Source of the DNA: Sporosarcina sp. FSL K6-3457
GTDB lineage: Bacteria; Bacillota; Bacilli; Bacillales_A; Planococcaceae
Direction: 5' to 3'
Assembly: GCF_038007285.1 (NCBI RefSeq)
Contig: NZ_JBBOWX010000001.1
Location: 2,063,501-2,127,500, forward strand
Length of the DNA: 64,000 bases
In this document: positions 45,342 to 54,557 of the stretch, piece by piece
Layout: every line of letters starts with the position of its first letter
How positions within the stretch are numbered: the stretch's first letter is position 1
Translations under genes and position numbers: made by a program
Notes under the pieces: model-generated
What the model saw: the letters and a program-made list of their open reading frames with translations, nothing else
The model's database searches: none
Told to the model about the DNA's origin: nothing

Positions 45342-46388
45342 ATGAAGAGAGATAAAATAGTTGTCATTGGTGGATATGGGCAAGTAGGCAGTATTATTTG
45401 TAAGCATTTAGATAGGGCTTTTCCAGGAAAGGTATATGCAGCCGGAAGAAATGCTGAAAAAGCACAGCAATTAGTGAAACAAAGTAACGGTTCCATTCAA
45501 GCGATGGTGCTAGATATAGACAACACTATTGTGTCGGCTCAGTTGGAGCAAGTGCAGCAAGTAATTGTCTGTGTCGAGCAAAAAAATACTGATTTTGTAC
45601 AGCATTGCTTGCAACATGGAATAGACTATATTGATATTTCAGCTTCGTATTCTTTTTTACAGCAAATTGAAGCGTTACATGACCAAGCGAAACACTATAA
45701 AACTACAGCGGTAATAAGTGTAGGATTAGCCCCGGGTATTACCAACCTTTTGGCTAAATATATTCAATCAAAATTAGAAAGCGTTAGAGAGTTAACCATT
45801 TATATCATGCTAGGCTTAGGAGATCGACATGGCAAAGCTGCGATTAACTGGACATTACATGAGGCGTTACAATCTTTTGAGCGATATGAGGATAATCAAA
45901 AAGTAAGGGTGAATAGTTTTGTTGATAAGGGGCAAGTATATTTTGATGAAAACTATGGTGTCAAAACAGCCTATGATTTTAATTTTGCTGACCAACATGT
46001 ACTTCGCCATACATTATCCATTCCACTCGTTAAAACGAGACTTTGTTTTGATTCGACCTTAGTAACGAAAGGTTTACATATCTTGAAGAAAACGGGGCTT
46101 ATCCATTGCGTTCCTATTCAATTATTGACCTACTTATTTTCTACTATTCATGTAGGGAAACCTACATTTATGGTAAAGGTGATTGGTAAAGGTAATAATA
46201 ATCAAGTAGAAGAAACGATGGTTCAGGGAACGGAAGAAGCAATGATTACAGCTATTATGGCGTGCCATATATCACAAAGTCTTTATGACGGAAAAGTACC
46301 TTTTGGTGTATATCATAGCGAGCAACTTTTTTCCTGGGAGGAGATCTATCCGATAGTAAAATCGAGAATTGAATGGAAAGGTAACTAA
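45342..46388 (+). CDS. saccharopine dehydrogenase-like oxidoreductase
   Basis: A 348-residue protein. The N-terminal NAD(P) motif is IVVIGGYGQVGSIICKHL, followed by CVEQKNTDFVQHCLQHGIDY and YIDISASYSF, typical of the saccharopine dehydrogenase NADP-binding family (PF03435). Then SVGLAPGITNLLAKYI and a 200-residue substrate domain follow. Such enzymes form or break C-N bonds between amino acids and keto acids or aldehydes. ATG 45342 with AAGGAGAT is chosen; the frame is open upstream within the methyltransferase gene. The substrate is unknown. Confidence 0.85.
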   Translation: MKRDKIVVIGGYGQVGSIICKHLDRAFPGKVYAAGRNAEKAQQLVKQSNGSIQAMVLDIDNTIVSAQLEQVQQVIVCVEQKNTDFVQHCLQHGIDYIDISASYSFLQQIEALHDQAKHYKTTAVISVGLAPGITNLLAKYIQSKLESVRELTIYIMLGLGDRHGKAAINWTLHEALQSFERYEDNQKVRVNSFVDKGQVYFDENYGVKTAYDFNFADQHVLRHTLSIPLVKTRLCFDSTLVTKGLHILKKTGLIHCVPIQLLTYLFSTIHVGKPTFMVKVIGKGNNNQVEETMVQGTEEAMITAIMACHISQSLYDGKVPFGVYHSEQLFSWEEIYPIVKSRIEWKGN

Positions 46389-46479
46389 AGGTAAACAAAT
46401 GCAAGAGAGATAATTTGGTTCCTTTCTCACGCAACCATACAATTGCTTACGTTTAACATGTAATTGTAGAGTTACTTAT

Positions 46480-46530
46480 AGTCGATACACGAATTGGGAA
46501 GACGCGACGCTATCAGTTACGGTGGGATGA
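46480..46530 (+). pseudogene. remnant of a glmS 3' end
   Basis: TCAGTTACGGTGGGATGAGG and the six bases that follow match the last codons, stop and trailer of glmS (38686-38711) at 23 of 26 positions. The preceding GTCGATACACGAATTGGG aligns with the codons for DKPRNL with small indels. The rest of that gene copy is gone. Confidence 0.6.
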
Positions 46531-46615
46531 GGCTTGGTGGTGGAGGGGGGACGTATTATAGATTAAAAAAGATTGATTATTTTAAATAAAATTCGATAAT
46601 TTATAATAAAATTTG

Positions 46616-46672
46616 ATAAAAAACAATCTCTTCAGGTATCATATCTGTAAGAGATTGTTTTTTATTTTTCAG
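46616..46672 (+). terminator. strong terminator
   Basis: AAAAAACAATCTCTT pairs with AAGAGATTGTTTTTT (15 bp) around a loop of about 17 nt, followed by TATTTTTC. It has no intact gene directly before it, consistent with a relic of a lost gene or the end of the dehydrogenase transcript. Confidence 0.8.
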
Positions 46673-47035
46673 AATACGAGGAGGGAGATGGTTGGAGAGG
46701 CGTTTTTGAGTATAAATATAAAGAGGATGTGTATGATAAACTTGAAGAAGTTTGCTCTAGAATTTATAAAATCGAACTATTACTATTAAGGTAGATGATT
46801 CTGATGAGCAAGTGAACTTTAACAAGTCTTGTAGAAGTCATCGAAGTTAATTTAGGTAGTAACACTTCTTCGTACTAATAGCTCATGTTTAGCAAAACCA
46901 TTTGGAGAGATACACATTGAAATTATAGAAAAGTCGTTAATTGAGTCGGTATTAACAGAACTCTGATAACGATTATTAAACAATATATCTTGCAACCCAT
47001 AATGGAATACGTAAAATAGAAAGGTAAATAAAACT

Positions 47036-48532
47036 ATGACATCAATCAATCAAAAATCAATTATAGTAATTTTTGGAGCAACCGGTGATTTAGCAAACCG
47101 GAAGCTTTATCCCTCTATCTACAGGCTATTTCGTAAAGGAAAGTTATCAGAAAATTTTTCAGTGGTAGGAGTTGCTAGAAGGCCTTTAACAAATGAGGAG
47201 TTTCGAAATAATGTTAAGAAATCCATTCATCAGTATGAGCACGATGAAATTGAATATGATCAATTTGCCGAACATTTTCATTATATTCCCTTTGATGTAA
47301 CGGATTTAGCCCACTACCAGGAGTTAAATGATTTACTTTCCCAATTAGATGAAAAACATAGGACTGAAGGAAACAGAATTTTTTACTTGGCGATGGCTCC
47401 AGAATTCTTTGGAACAATTGCTGCCAATCTAAAGTCAGAAGGCCTTACTGATACGAGTGGATGGACACGTTTAGTAATTGAAAAACCTTTTGGTCATAAT
47501 TTAGAATCGGCTCAAGTGTTAAACGACCAAATTCGACATTCATTCCGTGAGGAACAAATTTACCGAATTGACCATTACTTAGGAAAGGAAATGGTTCAAA
47601 ATATTGAAGTCATTCGTTTTGCCAACGCAATATTTGAATCACTTTGGAATAATCAATTTATAGCTAATATACAAATAACCTCCAGCGAGACGTTGGGTGT
47701 TGAAGACCGTGGTAAGTATTACGAATCCTCTGGTGCATTGCGAGATATGTTTCAGAATCATATGCTACAAATGATGGCACTTATTGCTATGGAACCTCCA
47801 ATTAAACTAACACCGGAAGAAATAAGAAGTGAGAAAGTAAAAGTTTTAAGAGCACTAAAGCCAATAACTGAGGACGATGTGAACAACTATTTCGTACGTG
47901 GGCAATATGATCGGGGCATCGTAGAAGAAAAGGCAGTAAATGCTTATCGAGAATCAAATGGTGTAGAACCAGAGTCTAACACAGAAACTTTTATCGCTGC
48001 TAAATTATTAATTAATAATTTTAGGTGGGCTGGTGTTCCTTTCTACATCCGTACAGGTAAACGGATGAGCACGAAATCAACCGAGATAGTCATCCAATTT
48101 AAAGACTTACCAATGAATTTGTACGATGACAAAGATAAGCAAATGCATCCAAACCTTTTGGTCATTCATATTCAGCCAGGCGAGGGAATTACGCTACATG
48201 TAAATGCAAAAAAAGAGGAACATGGGACAACACCTACTCCAATCATGTTAAATTATCAAAATATCGAAAATGATAAAATGAACACAACTGAAGCATATGA
48301 AGTCCTCCTTTACGATTGTATGTGTGGTGACTCAACGAACTTTACTCATTGGGATGAAGTGGCACTTTCCTGGAAGTATGTTGATATTATAGCGAAAGCA
48401 TGGGAAAGGAAGGCAGACAATTTCCCAAACTATCTATCTGGTTCCACGGGGCCAAAGGACTCTGAACGTCTGTTAAGTAGGGACGGTTTTCATTGGTGGA
48501 ATGTGACTGAAAAAGGCTACACTGAGAGGTGA
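47036..48532 (+). CDS. zwf: glucose-6-phosphate 1-dehydrogenase
   Basis: A 498-residue enzyme of the oxidative pentose phosphate pathway (glucose-6-phosphate + NADP to 6-phosphogluconolactone). IVIFGATGDLANRKLYPSIY (residues 10-29) is the coenzyme site; RIDHYLGKEMVQNI (about 178) carries the substrate-binding and catalytic residues. The C-terminal domain is complete, with RTGKRM and the ending FHWWN. AAAGG lies 9 nt before the ATG. The next gene encodes the following pathway step. Confidence 0.95.
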   Translation: MTSINQKSIIVIFGATGDLANRKLYPSIYRLFRKGKLSENFSVVGVARRPLTNEEFRNNVKKSIHQYEHDEIEYDQFAEHFHYIPFDVTDLAHYQELNDLLSQLDEKHRTEGNRIFYLAMAPEFFGTIAANLKSEGLTDTSGWTRLVIEKPFGHNLESAQVLNDQIRHSFREEQIYRIDHYLGKEMVQNIEVIRFANAIFESLWNNQFIANIQITSSETLGVEDRGKYYESSGALRDMFQNHMLQMMALIAMEPPIKLTPEEIRSEKVKVLRALKPITEDDVNNYFVRGQYDRGIVEEKAVNAYRESNGVEPESNTETFIAAKLLINNFRWAGVPFYIRTGKRMSTKSTEIVIQFKDLPMNLYDDKDKQMHPNLLVIHIQPGEGITLHVNAKKEEHGTTPTPIMLNYQNIENDKMNTTEAYEVLLYDCMCGDSTNFTHWDEVALSWKYVDIIAKAWERKADNFPNYLSGSTGPKDSERLLSRDGFHWWNVTEKGYTER

Positions 48533-48651
48533 CTGGAACTGCCCTTCAATAATATAATTAACTCCACCACTAAAGTTTGAGGGAGTTAATTATATTAAAG
48601 AAGTTTAAAATGGACTAGGTTTTTCCTATTAAAAATTAGAGGAGTTTTAAA

Positions 48652-49707
48652 ATGTCAAAAGTTATTGGATATGTTGGTACTTATACAAAAAAGGATAGCA
48701 AAGGAGTCTATCAGTTTACACTTGATACGGAGAAAAAGGAGATTTCGAACGTTAAACTAGCTGCCGAATTGAGCAACCCTACATATATTACGGTGAGTGA
48801 TGACAATAAAAATTTATATGCTGTATCAAAAGATGGAGAAAATGGAGGAGTTACGGCCTTTTCGATAAATAGTGAAACAGGTGAGCTTACAAAGCTAAAT
48901 AGTCAAACTTCTGCAGGCGCACCTCCTTGCCATGTGAGTGTCAATCAATCTAACAATAATGTTTTAACTGCTAATTATCATACAACGAAAATTTCATCTT
49001 ATTTAACAAATGAAGATGGATCACTAAATCCAGCAACTTCTGTGATTGAGCATGAAGGCTCTGGTCCGCATGATAGACAGGAAAAACCCCATATGCATTT
49101 TGCAGGCTTTACTCCAGATGAAAAGTACGCTATAGCGATTGATTTGGGGAGTGATTGTGTTATAACTTATAATATAAATGAAGGACAATTAAAGATCGCA
49201 CAAGTGTATAAAACAAGACCCGGAAGTGGCCCAAGACATATTACATTTCATCCAAATAAAAAATTCGCATATATCATGACTGAGCTTAGCTCAGAAGTCG
49301 TCGCTCTTCATTATGATGAAAAAGACGGAAGTTTTTCAAAGCAGCAATCCATTTCAACTATTCCAGAGGATTTTGAGGAGACAAACGATGGAAGTGCGAT
49401 CCATATTACCTCTGATGGGCAATATGTGTATGCTGGAAATCGTGGACATAACAGCATTTCCCTATTTAAGGTGGATCAAGATACTGGAGAACTAACCTTT
49501 AAAGAACGGACATCAACAGAAGGCAATTGGCCGCGTGACTTTGTTCTAGATCCTTCCGAAGAATTTTTAGTCGCTACCAATGAAAGATCAAATACAATGA
49601 CCTTGTTCAGCAGGGACAAATCTACAGGGAAACTTGCTTTCGTCCAATCTGGTGTAAAAGTCCCGGAACCTGTTTGTGTTAAGTTTCTGAATGAATCTTT
49701 ATTATAA
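48652..49707 (+). CDS. pgl: 6-phosphogluconolactonase (YkgB-type, lactonase beta-propeller)
   Basis: A 351-residue beta-propeller of the lactonase family (PF10282). Seven repeated blades carry motifs such as GYVGTYTKKDSKGVYQF, NPTYITVSDDNKNLYAVSK, GPRHITFHPNKKFAYIMTEL and WPRDFVLDPSEEFLVATNE. It hydrolyses the product of zwf to 6-phosphogluconate. GAGGAG precedes the ATG, 119 bp after zwf. No gnd gene is present nearby. Confidence 0.9.
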   Translation: MSKVIGYVGTYTKKDSKGVYQFTLDTEKKEISNVKLAAELSNPTYITVSDDNKNLYAVSKDGENGGVTAFSINSETGELTKLNSQTSAGAPPCHVSVNQSNNNVLTANYHTTKISSYLTNEDGSLNPATSVIEHEGSGPHDRQEKPHMHFAGFTPDEKYAIAIDLGSDCVITYNINEGQLKIAQVYKTRPGSGPRHITFHPNKKFAYIMTELSSEVVALHYDEKDGSFSKQQSISTIPEDFEETNDGSAIHITSDGQYVYAGNRGHNSISLFKVDQDTGELTFKERTSTEGNWPRDFVLDPSEEFLVATNERSNTMTLFSRDKSTGKLAFVQSGVKVPEPVCVKFLNESLL

Positions 49708-49747
49708 TATTGGATATCTTTATACAAATATTTTAATGTCAAAAACC

Positions 49748-49796
49748 TCCGGAAACGTTATCAGCATTAGTGAAGGCAACGAGTTTGGAAGAGGTT
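49748..49796 (+). pseudogene. remnant of a cutC 3' region
   Basis: From TCCGGAAACGTTATCAGCAT through TAGTGAAGGCAACGAG and on to GAGGTTC the sequence is nearly identical to cutC 36157-36205 with a few substitutions; after it about 110 bp of coding sequence are missing. It is followed by a homologue of the cutC terminator. Confidence 0.75.
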
Positions 49797-49809
49797 CCTT
49801 GAACAGTAT

Positions 49810-49861
49810 GAAAAAATACGGGATCGACAGCAAATGTAAATGGTTGTCGATCTCGTATTTT
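49810..49861 (+). terminator. diverged copy of the cutC terminator
   Basis: AAAAAATAC...CAAATGTAAAT...GTATTTT has the same stem base and loop as 36335-36381. The stem is rewritten as GGGATCGACA pairing with TGTCGATCTC, so pairing is preserved through compensatory changes. Confidence 0.7.
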
Positions 49862-49907
49862 ATGCTATGCGTGGGAGTCGGCGATAAGAAATGCCCGGAT
49901 GACTTCT

Positions 49908-49950
49908 ACTTTCAATAGACGATGTGGCGCAGTATCGAAGCCACTTGCAA
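49908..49950 (+). other. decayed glmS ribozyme fragment
   Basis: AGACGATGTGGCGCAGTATC aligns with the ribozyme core AGACGAGGTGGAGGAGTATC at 36698-36717 (17 of 20), and flanking bases CTTTCA and GAAGCC also align. The rest of the ribozyme, including AGCGCC, is absent. Confidence 0.5.
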
Positions 49951-50494
49951 AATACATCCTATTTTTTATTGATTCTTCGTGTAAGTAACCTTATAATCTA
50001 TAGTTGGATGGTTTCATTGGCGTTGATTTGGAAAAAGACTTAAAAATTTATTTTTAAGTTAAATTAGTTATGATGAAAAAATCCTTTCATTTTTGTTCTG
50101 TAGTATTTGGAAACTCACCGTTTTTCCCTGCAAACAAGTTTCAAGTTAACCCCTGTATGGTTTCGAAAGATCTTCTACCCCTTCATTATCATTCAGCAAG
50201 ACATGTGAAAAGTGTTTATCAGGTCTATTACTCTGCAGATAGGTGTTACGATTCTTTAGAAAAGTAGCACGATATTGAAATTTGTATACTGGGCGCCGAA
50301 ATGGATTGGTAGATATGTCAGTCAGGATTTAGTAGCAAATAAATTTGGGGCGATTTCTCGAAAAGATTTGAAATTAGTTATTTCAGAAGTGAACTAAGCT
50401 TCTGATTTGTCATTCGTCACGCATAATCGTGCTACGATATTACATAAACGTGTTACCGAGTTGGAAGTATTAATAAAATTAAGGGGGTTGAAGT

Positions 50495-50914
50495 ATGCAG
50501 GATTCAACGTTAAAGAGATTTGGCATCTCAATGGAAGGTAGTTTACTTAGGAAATTTGATGATTTGGTTCAACAAAAGGGGTATGAAAATCGCTCGGAAG
50601 CGGTTCGAGATCTTATTCGGGAGGCAATTATTCAGCAATCATGGGAAGGTGGAGAACAGATTATTGCAGGAAGTATTCTTTTGTTTTATGACCATCATCA
50701 ACGCAATTTACTTGAAGAGATGACAAGGATTCAACATAGTGTGCACGATGTTATTCTTGCGACAACACACTTCCATTTGAATCATGATAGCTGTCTTGAA
50801 CTGATTGTTGTGAAAGGAAAAGCAAAAGAAATTCAGGAACTAAGCCATAAACTGACGAGTTTGAAAGGCGTGTCATATGGAAATTTTACAGTAGCGCCCG
50901 TGGAACAAATTTAA
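50495..50914 (+). CDS. nikR: nickel-responsive regulator NikR
   Basis: A 139-residue ribbon-helix-helix repressor with a C-terminal ACT-like metal domain. The DNA-binding strand and helices are KRFGISMEGSLLRKFDDLVQ and NRSEAVRDLIRE. The high-affinity nickel ligands of E. coli NikR are conserved: His81, His92, His94 and Cys100 (QHSVHD, THFHLNHDSC). It represses nickel uptake when nickel is plentiful. AAGGGGG lies 8 nt before the ATG. It is followed by the uptake operon, 117 bp away. Confidence 0.95.
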   Translation: MQDSTLKRFGISMEGSLLRKFDDLVQQKGYENRSEAVRDLIREAIIQQSWEGGEQIIAGSILLFYDHHQRNLLEEMTRIQHSVHDVILATTHFHLNHDSCLELIVVKGKAKEIQELSHKLTSLKGVSYGNFTVAPVEQI

Positions 50915-51031
50915 CTTGATTCAGTAGAAGTCCCTTACTTCTATAGGGGAGAAATTTAGTTTCGTTTTCCCTAGTAGCGGGATGAATGCTAGATATACCT
51001 TAAATAATATGAGTAGAAGGAGTATACAAAG

Positions 51032-52636
51032 ATGACAAAAAAATTATTCGCTCTTATTGTAATGACTGCTATATCTATGTCGCTTATGTTAGCGGGCTGT
51101 GCATCATCTAAATCGGATAAGCAAAATGAAGAGAGACCGAAGGACGAGCTAGTGCTGGCATTTAATTCTGAGCCGGAAACTGGATTTGACCCAACAATTG
51201 GTTGGGGACGTTATGGTTCGCCACTATTCCAAAGTACATTGTTAAAAAGAGATGACAAATTGAACATTGTCAACGATCTTGCGACAAATTATGAAGTAGA
51301 TGAAGATGGCAAGGTTTGGACTGTTCACTTACGTGATGATGTGAAGTTTTCAGATGGTACTCCATTAACAGCGAAAGATGTAGTATTTACATTTGAAACA
51401 GCAGCCAACAGTGGGTCGGTGGTCGATTTAAATGTATTGGAGAAAGTCGAAGCGGTTAATGACATGACAGTAAAATTCATATTAAAAGAAGTACAATCAA
51501 CATTTGTCAACAATCTAGTGGCTACGGGAATTGTCCCACAACATGCATATAGTGAAGAGTATGCTGAAAATCCTATCGGTTCAGGTCCCTATCAGCTTGT
51601 GCAGTGGGACAAGGGACAGCAGATGATTGTGAAGTCGAATCCGCAATACTATGGGCAAAAGCCGAATTTTAATAAAGTGACTTTTGTATTTTTAAATGAG
51701 GACGCAGCATTTGCGGCAGCTCAAGCGGGCACAGTCGATCTTGCATATATCCCGGCTGCATTTAGTAATAAGAAAGTATCAGGTATGAAACTTGAAGCCG
51801 TTAAAACTGTGGATAATCGTGGAATCGTGTTTCCTTACGTAAAGTCAGGCAATTTTACTGAAGATGGATTACCAATTGGTAATGATGTAACGTCTGATCC
51901 AGCCATCCGTCACGCCATTGATATTGCAGTTGATCGAAAAGCGCTAATTGAAGGTGTGTTGGAGGGATACGGAGCACCTGCCTACACATCTGTTGATGGG
52001 CTTCCTTGGTGGAATCCAGATACAGTCATTGAAGATGGTGACGTAGACGGAGCGCGTAAAGTATTGGAGGAAGCAGGTTGGAAAGATTCAGATGGTGATG
52101 GAATACTGGATAAGGGCTCTTTGAAAGCTGAATTCAGCCTGTACTACTCAGCAAATGATACGATCAGACAATCTCTTGCCATTACAGTTGCAGATATGAT
52201 GAAACCACTCGGCATTAACATTAAAATAGAGGGTGGAAGTTGGGATGTCATTGGTAAGAAAATGTATTCTGAGGCTGTACTGATGGGCTGGGGAAGTCAT
52301 GATCCATATGAACTATACAACATCTATGGTAGTGATAATGCTGGGGTTGAGTACTATAATACCGGCTACTATAAAAATGACACAGTAGATGAATACTTTA
52401 AGAAGGCCCTTCATGCGAAAAGTGAAGCGGAAGCACTTGAATTTTGGAAAAAGGCACAATGGGATGGCACAACTGGTTTAAGTGGAAAAGGAGACGCGGC
52501 ATGGACGTGGCTAGTGAATATCGACCATTTGTATTTAGTAAAAGATGGTCTTGATATCGGAGAGCAAAGAATCCATGTACATGGGCATGGTTGGCCAGCT
52601 ACAGATAATATTGTCGATTGGAAATGGAGTAAATAA
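51032..52636 (+). CDS. nikA: nickel ABC transporter substrate-binding lipoprotein (family 5)
   Basis: A 534-residue family 5 (DppA/NikA/CntA-type) binding protein. Signal helix and lipobox MLAGC (Cys23), then ELVLAFNSEPETGFDP, WTVHLRDDVKFSDGTPLTAKDVVFTFE-like family motifs, and NPIGSGPYQLVQW. A His-rich C-terminal motif HVHGHGWP is notable and could contribute to ligand binding. The position after nikR indicates nickel, free or bound to a metallophore or histidine. AGAAGGAG precedes the ATG. Confidence 0.88.
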   Translation: MTKKLFALIVMTAISMSLMLAGCASSKSDKQNEERPKDELVLAFNSEPETGFDPTIGWGRYGSPLFQSTLLKRDDKLNIVNDLATNYEVDEDGKVWTVHLRDDVKFSDGTPLTAKDVVFTFETAANSGSVVDLNVLEKVEAVNDMTVKFILKEVQSTFVNNLVATGIVPQHAYSEEYAENPIGSGPYQLVQWDKGQQMIVKSNPQYYGQKPNFNKVTFVFLNEDAAFAAAQAGTVDLAYIPAAFSNKKVSGMKLEAVKTVDNRGIVFPYVKSGNFTEDGLPIGNDVTSDPAIRHAIDIAVDRKALIEGVLEGYGAPAYTSVDGLPWWNPDTVIEDGDVDGARKVLEEAGWKDSDGDGILDKGSLKAEFSLYYSANDTIRQSLAITVADMMKPLGINIKIEGGSWDVIGKKMYSEAVLMGWGSHDPYELYNIYGSDNAGVEYYNTGYYKNDTVDEYFKKALHAKSEAEALEFWKKAQWDGTTGLSGKGDAAWTWLVNIDHLYLVKDGLDIGEQRIHVHGHGWPATDNIVDWKWSK

Positions 52637-52637
52637 T

Positions 52638-53639
52638 GTGCGTAAAAATATCAGTGTAAAGATAGGGACCTTTCTATTGCTGAAGGGTTTAAGAATGCTG
52701 ACATTATTGTTTGCGATTTGCTTAATCTCATTTTTATTGATCAAGAACTCCCCGATTGATCCGATTCAAGCTTATGTTGGCGCTGATATGTTAAAGGTAA
52801 GTCCTGAACAGAGAGAGAAGATTGCTGCGTATTGGGGGCTCGATCAACCCGTTATGGTGCAGTTTTTTAGTTGGCTTTCTGCTTTACTTGCGGGTGATTT
52901 AGGGACTTCTATGATTTTCCGCCGTCCGGTGTCCGACATCATCGGGGAACGCTTCCTAAACTCGCTTGTCCTGATGCTAACGGCATGGGGATTGTCGGGA
53001 GTTATCGGTTTTGTCATGGGTGTTGTATCAGCCATGAAAAAGGATACTTGGGTCGATCGAGTTATAAAATGGTATTGTTATACACTAGCATCAACACCAA
53101 CTTTTTGGATGGGCCTTCTGATGCTGATTGTTTTTGCAGTGTGGCTCGGATGGTTCCCGATTGGATTGGGCGTTCCAGCGGGGGTACTTGCGGAAGATGT
53201 CACATTAGCAGATCGAATACAGCATCTTATCCTCCCTGCCATGACACTTAGTATTTTGGGTGTTGCGAATGTAGCTCTACATACGCGACAGAAGCTAATA
53301 GATGTCCTTGCGAGTGATTATGTGCTGTTTGCAAGAGCGAGAGGCGAGCGTGGCTTTCTCTTGTTTTGGAGACATGGCTTGCGTAATGTTGCTTTACCTG
53401 CAATCACCTTACAATTTGCGGCTTTCAGCGAATTGTTTGGTGGAGCGGTGCTTGCTGAGCAGGTCTTTTCCTACCCGGGTCTAGGACAAGCGACAGTAGA
53501 GGCTGGTTTAAGGGGAGACGTTCCTCTTCTATTAGGATTAGTTCTTTTTAGTACAATTTTTGTTTTTGCAGGAAATTTAATTGCCGATATGATTTACTAT
53601 GTGGTAGATCCGAGGACGAGGGAGGATCGAACACTATGA
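52638..53639 (+). CDS. nikB: nickel ABC transporter permease NikB
   Basis: A 333-residue permease of the DppB/NikB type. First helix at about 15-37; helices at 100-125, 137-160 and onward; the coupling loop is LFARARGERGFLLFWRHGLRN (about 225-245). GTG 52638 starts 1 bp after the nikA stop, with GGAG about 8 nt upstream in the nikA end; the open frame further 5' lies inside nikA and is not used. Confidence 0.9.
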   Translation: MRKNISVKIGTFLLLKGLRMLTLLFAICLISFLLIKNSPIDPIQAYVGADMLKVSPEQREKIAAYWGLDQPVMVQFFSWLSALLAGDLGTSMIFRRPVSDIIGERFLNSLVLMLTAWGLSGVIGFVMGVVSAMKKDTWVDRVIKWYCYTLASTPTFWMGLLMLIVFAVWLGWFPIGLGVPAGVLAEDVTLADRIQHLILPAMTLSILGVANVALHTRQKLIDVLASDYVLFARARGERGFLLFWRHGLRNVALPAITLQFAAFSELFGGAVLAEQVFSYPGLGQATVEAGLRGDVPLLLGLVLFSTIFVFAGNLIADMIYYVVDPRTREDRTL

Positions 53640-54493
53640 ATCCAAACCTCCAAGTAAAGAAGAAACAGTTTTCAATGAATCGAAGACAGAAAACGCTCGT
53701 TACGATTATTGTTGCAACAGTGATTTTGCTAAGTGTTGTCATAGCAGGTGCATTGCTCGATCCAGAAAGAATTACTACGAATCTTACTGAACGAAATGTA
53801 GCACCTTCTCTAGTGCACCTTTTTGGTACGGATTGGCTAGGGAGGGATATGTTTACTCGAACAATTATGGGACTTTCCTTAAGTATGGCTGTGGGCTTGA
53901 TTGGAGCAATTGGCAGTACGTCCATTGCTCTTATCCTTGGTATGGCGTCCGCAACAATGGGGAAAATGGCCGATCGTCTAATTTCATGGCTGATCGACCT
54001 TTTTCTTAGTGTGCCACATCTTGTCACATTGATTTTGATTGCTTTTACGTTGGGTGGAGGATTTAAAGGCATTGTGATAGGACTGATGCTCACGCATTGG
54101 CCAAGTCTTGCTCGGCTTATTAGAGCAGAAGTCATGCAAATTCGTTCAGCTGAATACGTTCAGATTTCTCAGCAGATGGGGAAATCCCGTTGGTGGATTG
54201 CTGTCCATCATATTTTTCCGCATTTGATACCACAATTATTAATCGGTTTCATGTTGATGTTTCCTCATGTCATCTTACACGAAGCGGCAGTTACATTTTT
54301 AGGATTAGGATTATCACCTCATGAGCCAGCTATTGGTATTATTTTATCAGAATCCATGAAGTATTTGTCTTCGGGTATGTGGTGGCTCGCCTTTTTCCCA
54401 GGGCTTTGCTTACTCATTATCGTACGGACATTTGAGACGATTGGAGAAAGCCTTCGTTTGCTTATTGACCCTACTAAAGCCAATGAGAAGTGA
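53636..54493 (+). CDS. nikC: nickel ABC transporter permease NikC
   Basis: A 285-residue DppC/NikC-type permease. An N-terminal helix (about 20-40) is followed by an LFGTDWLGRDMFTRTIMGLS periplasmic motif, typical of the family. The coupling loop is EYVQISQQMGKSRWWIAVHH (about 170-190). The ATG overlaps the nikB stop (ATGA), indicating translational coupling. Confidence 0.92.
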   Translation: MNPNLQVKKKQFSMNRRQKTLVTIIVATVILLSVVIAGALLDPERITTNLTERNVAPSLVHLFGTDWLGRDMFTRTIMGLSLSMAVGLIGAIGSTSIALILGMASATMGKMADRLISWLIDLFLSVPHLVTLILIAFTLGGGFKGIVIGLMLTHWPSLARLIRAEVMQIRSAEYVQISQQMGKSRWWIAVHHIFPHLIPQLLIGFMLMFPHVILHEAAVTFLGLGLSPHEPAIGIILSESMKYLSSGMWWLAFFPGLCLLIIVRTFETIGESLRLLIDPTKANEK

Positions 54494-54557
54494 GCTGTAA
54501 AGAGGGCAGGATGACACAACGCCAGTCGTCCTATTCGTTTGGTAAGGAGGGGAACCC

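Larger units (their letters stand above)
46389..47035. other. gene-poor region with remnants
   Basis: A 647-bp region. It contains the glmS 3' remnant (46480-46530) and a strong terminator (46616-46671). A short frame EYKYKEDVYDKLEEVCSRIY (from 46708) looks protein-like but lacks a start. A minus-strand frame (about 46852-46945) ends HELLVRRSVTT, reminiscent of the last residues of LacI-family regulators. These are probably decayed genes; only the first two calls are well supported. Confidence 0.5.
49708..50494. other. gene-poor region with cutC/glmS-leader fossils
   Basis: A 787-bp region. Its left part (49748-49950) holds remnants of cutC, its terminator and a glmS ribozyme. No convincing coding frame exists; two frames of 65-75 codons (49691-49918, 50070-50267) lack family character. 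A short perfect dyad ATCGT-gct-ACGAT lies at 50426-50438, about 57 bp before nikR, and could be regulatory. Confidence 0.6.

Noticed and set aside
46852..47049. 65-codon minus-strand ORF
   Set aside because: Its C-terminal residues recall LacI-family regulators, but it has no ribosome binding site, overlaps the zwf start and is at most a remnant.
49691..49918. 75-codon plus-strand ORF
   Set aside because: It runs through the end of pgl, the cutC fossil in the wrong frame and the terminator copy.
50070..50267. 65-codon plus-strand ORF before nikR
   Set aside because: No ribosome binding site, unusual composition and no recognisable motif.
53548..54135. 195-codon minus-strand ORF
   Set aside because: Shadow of nikC; no ribosome binding site and no family resemblance.
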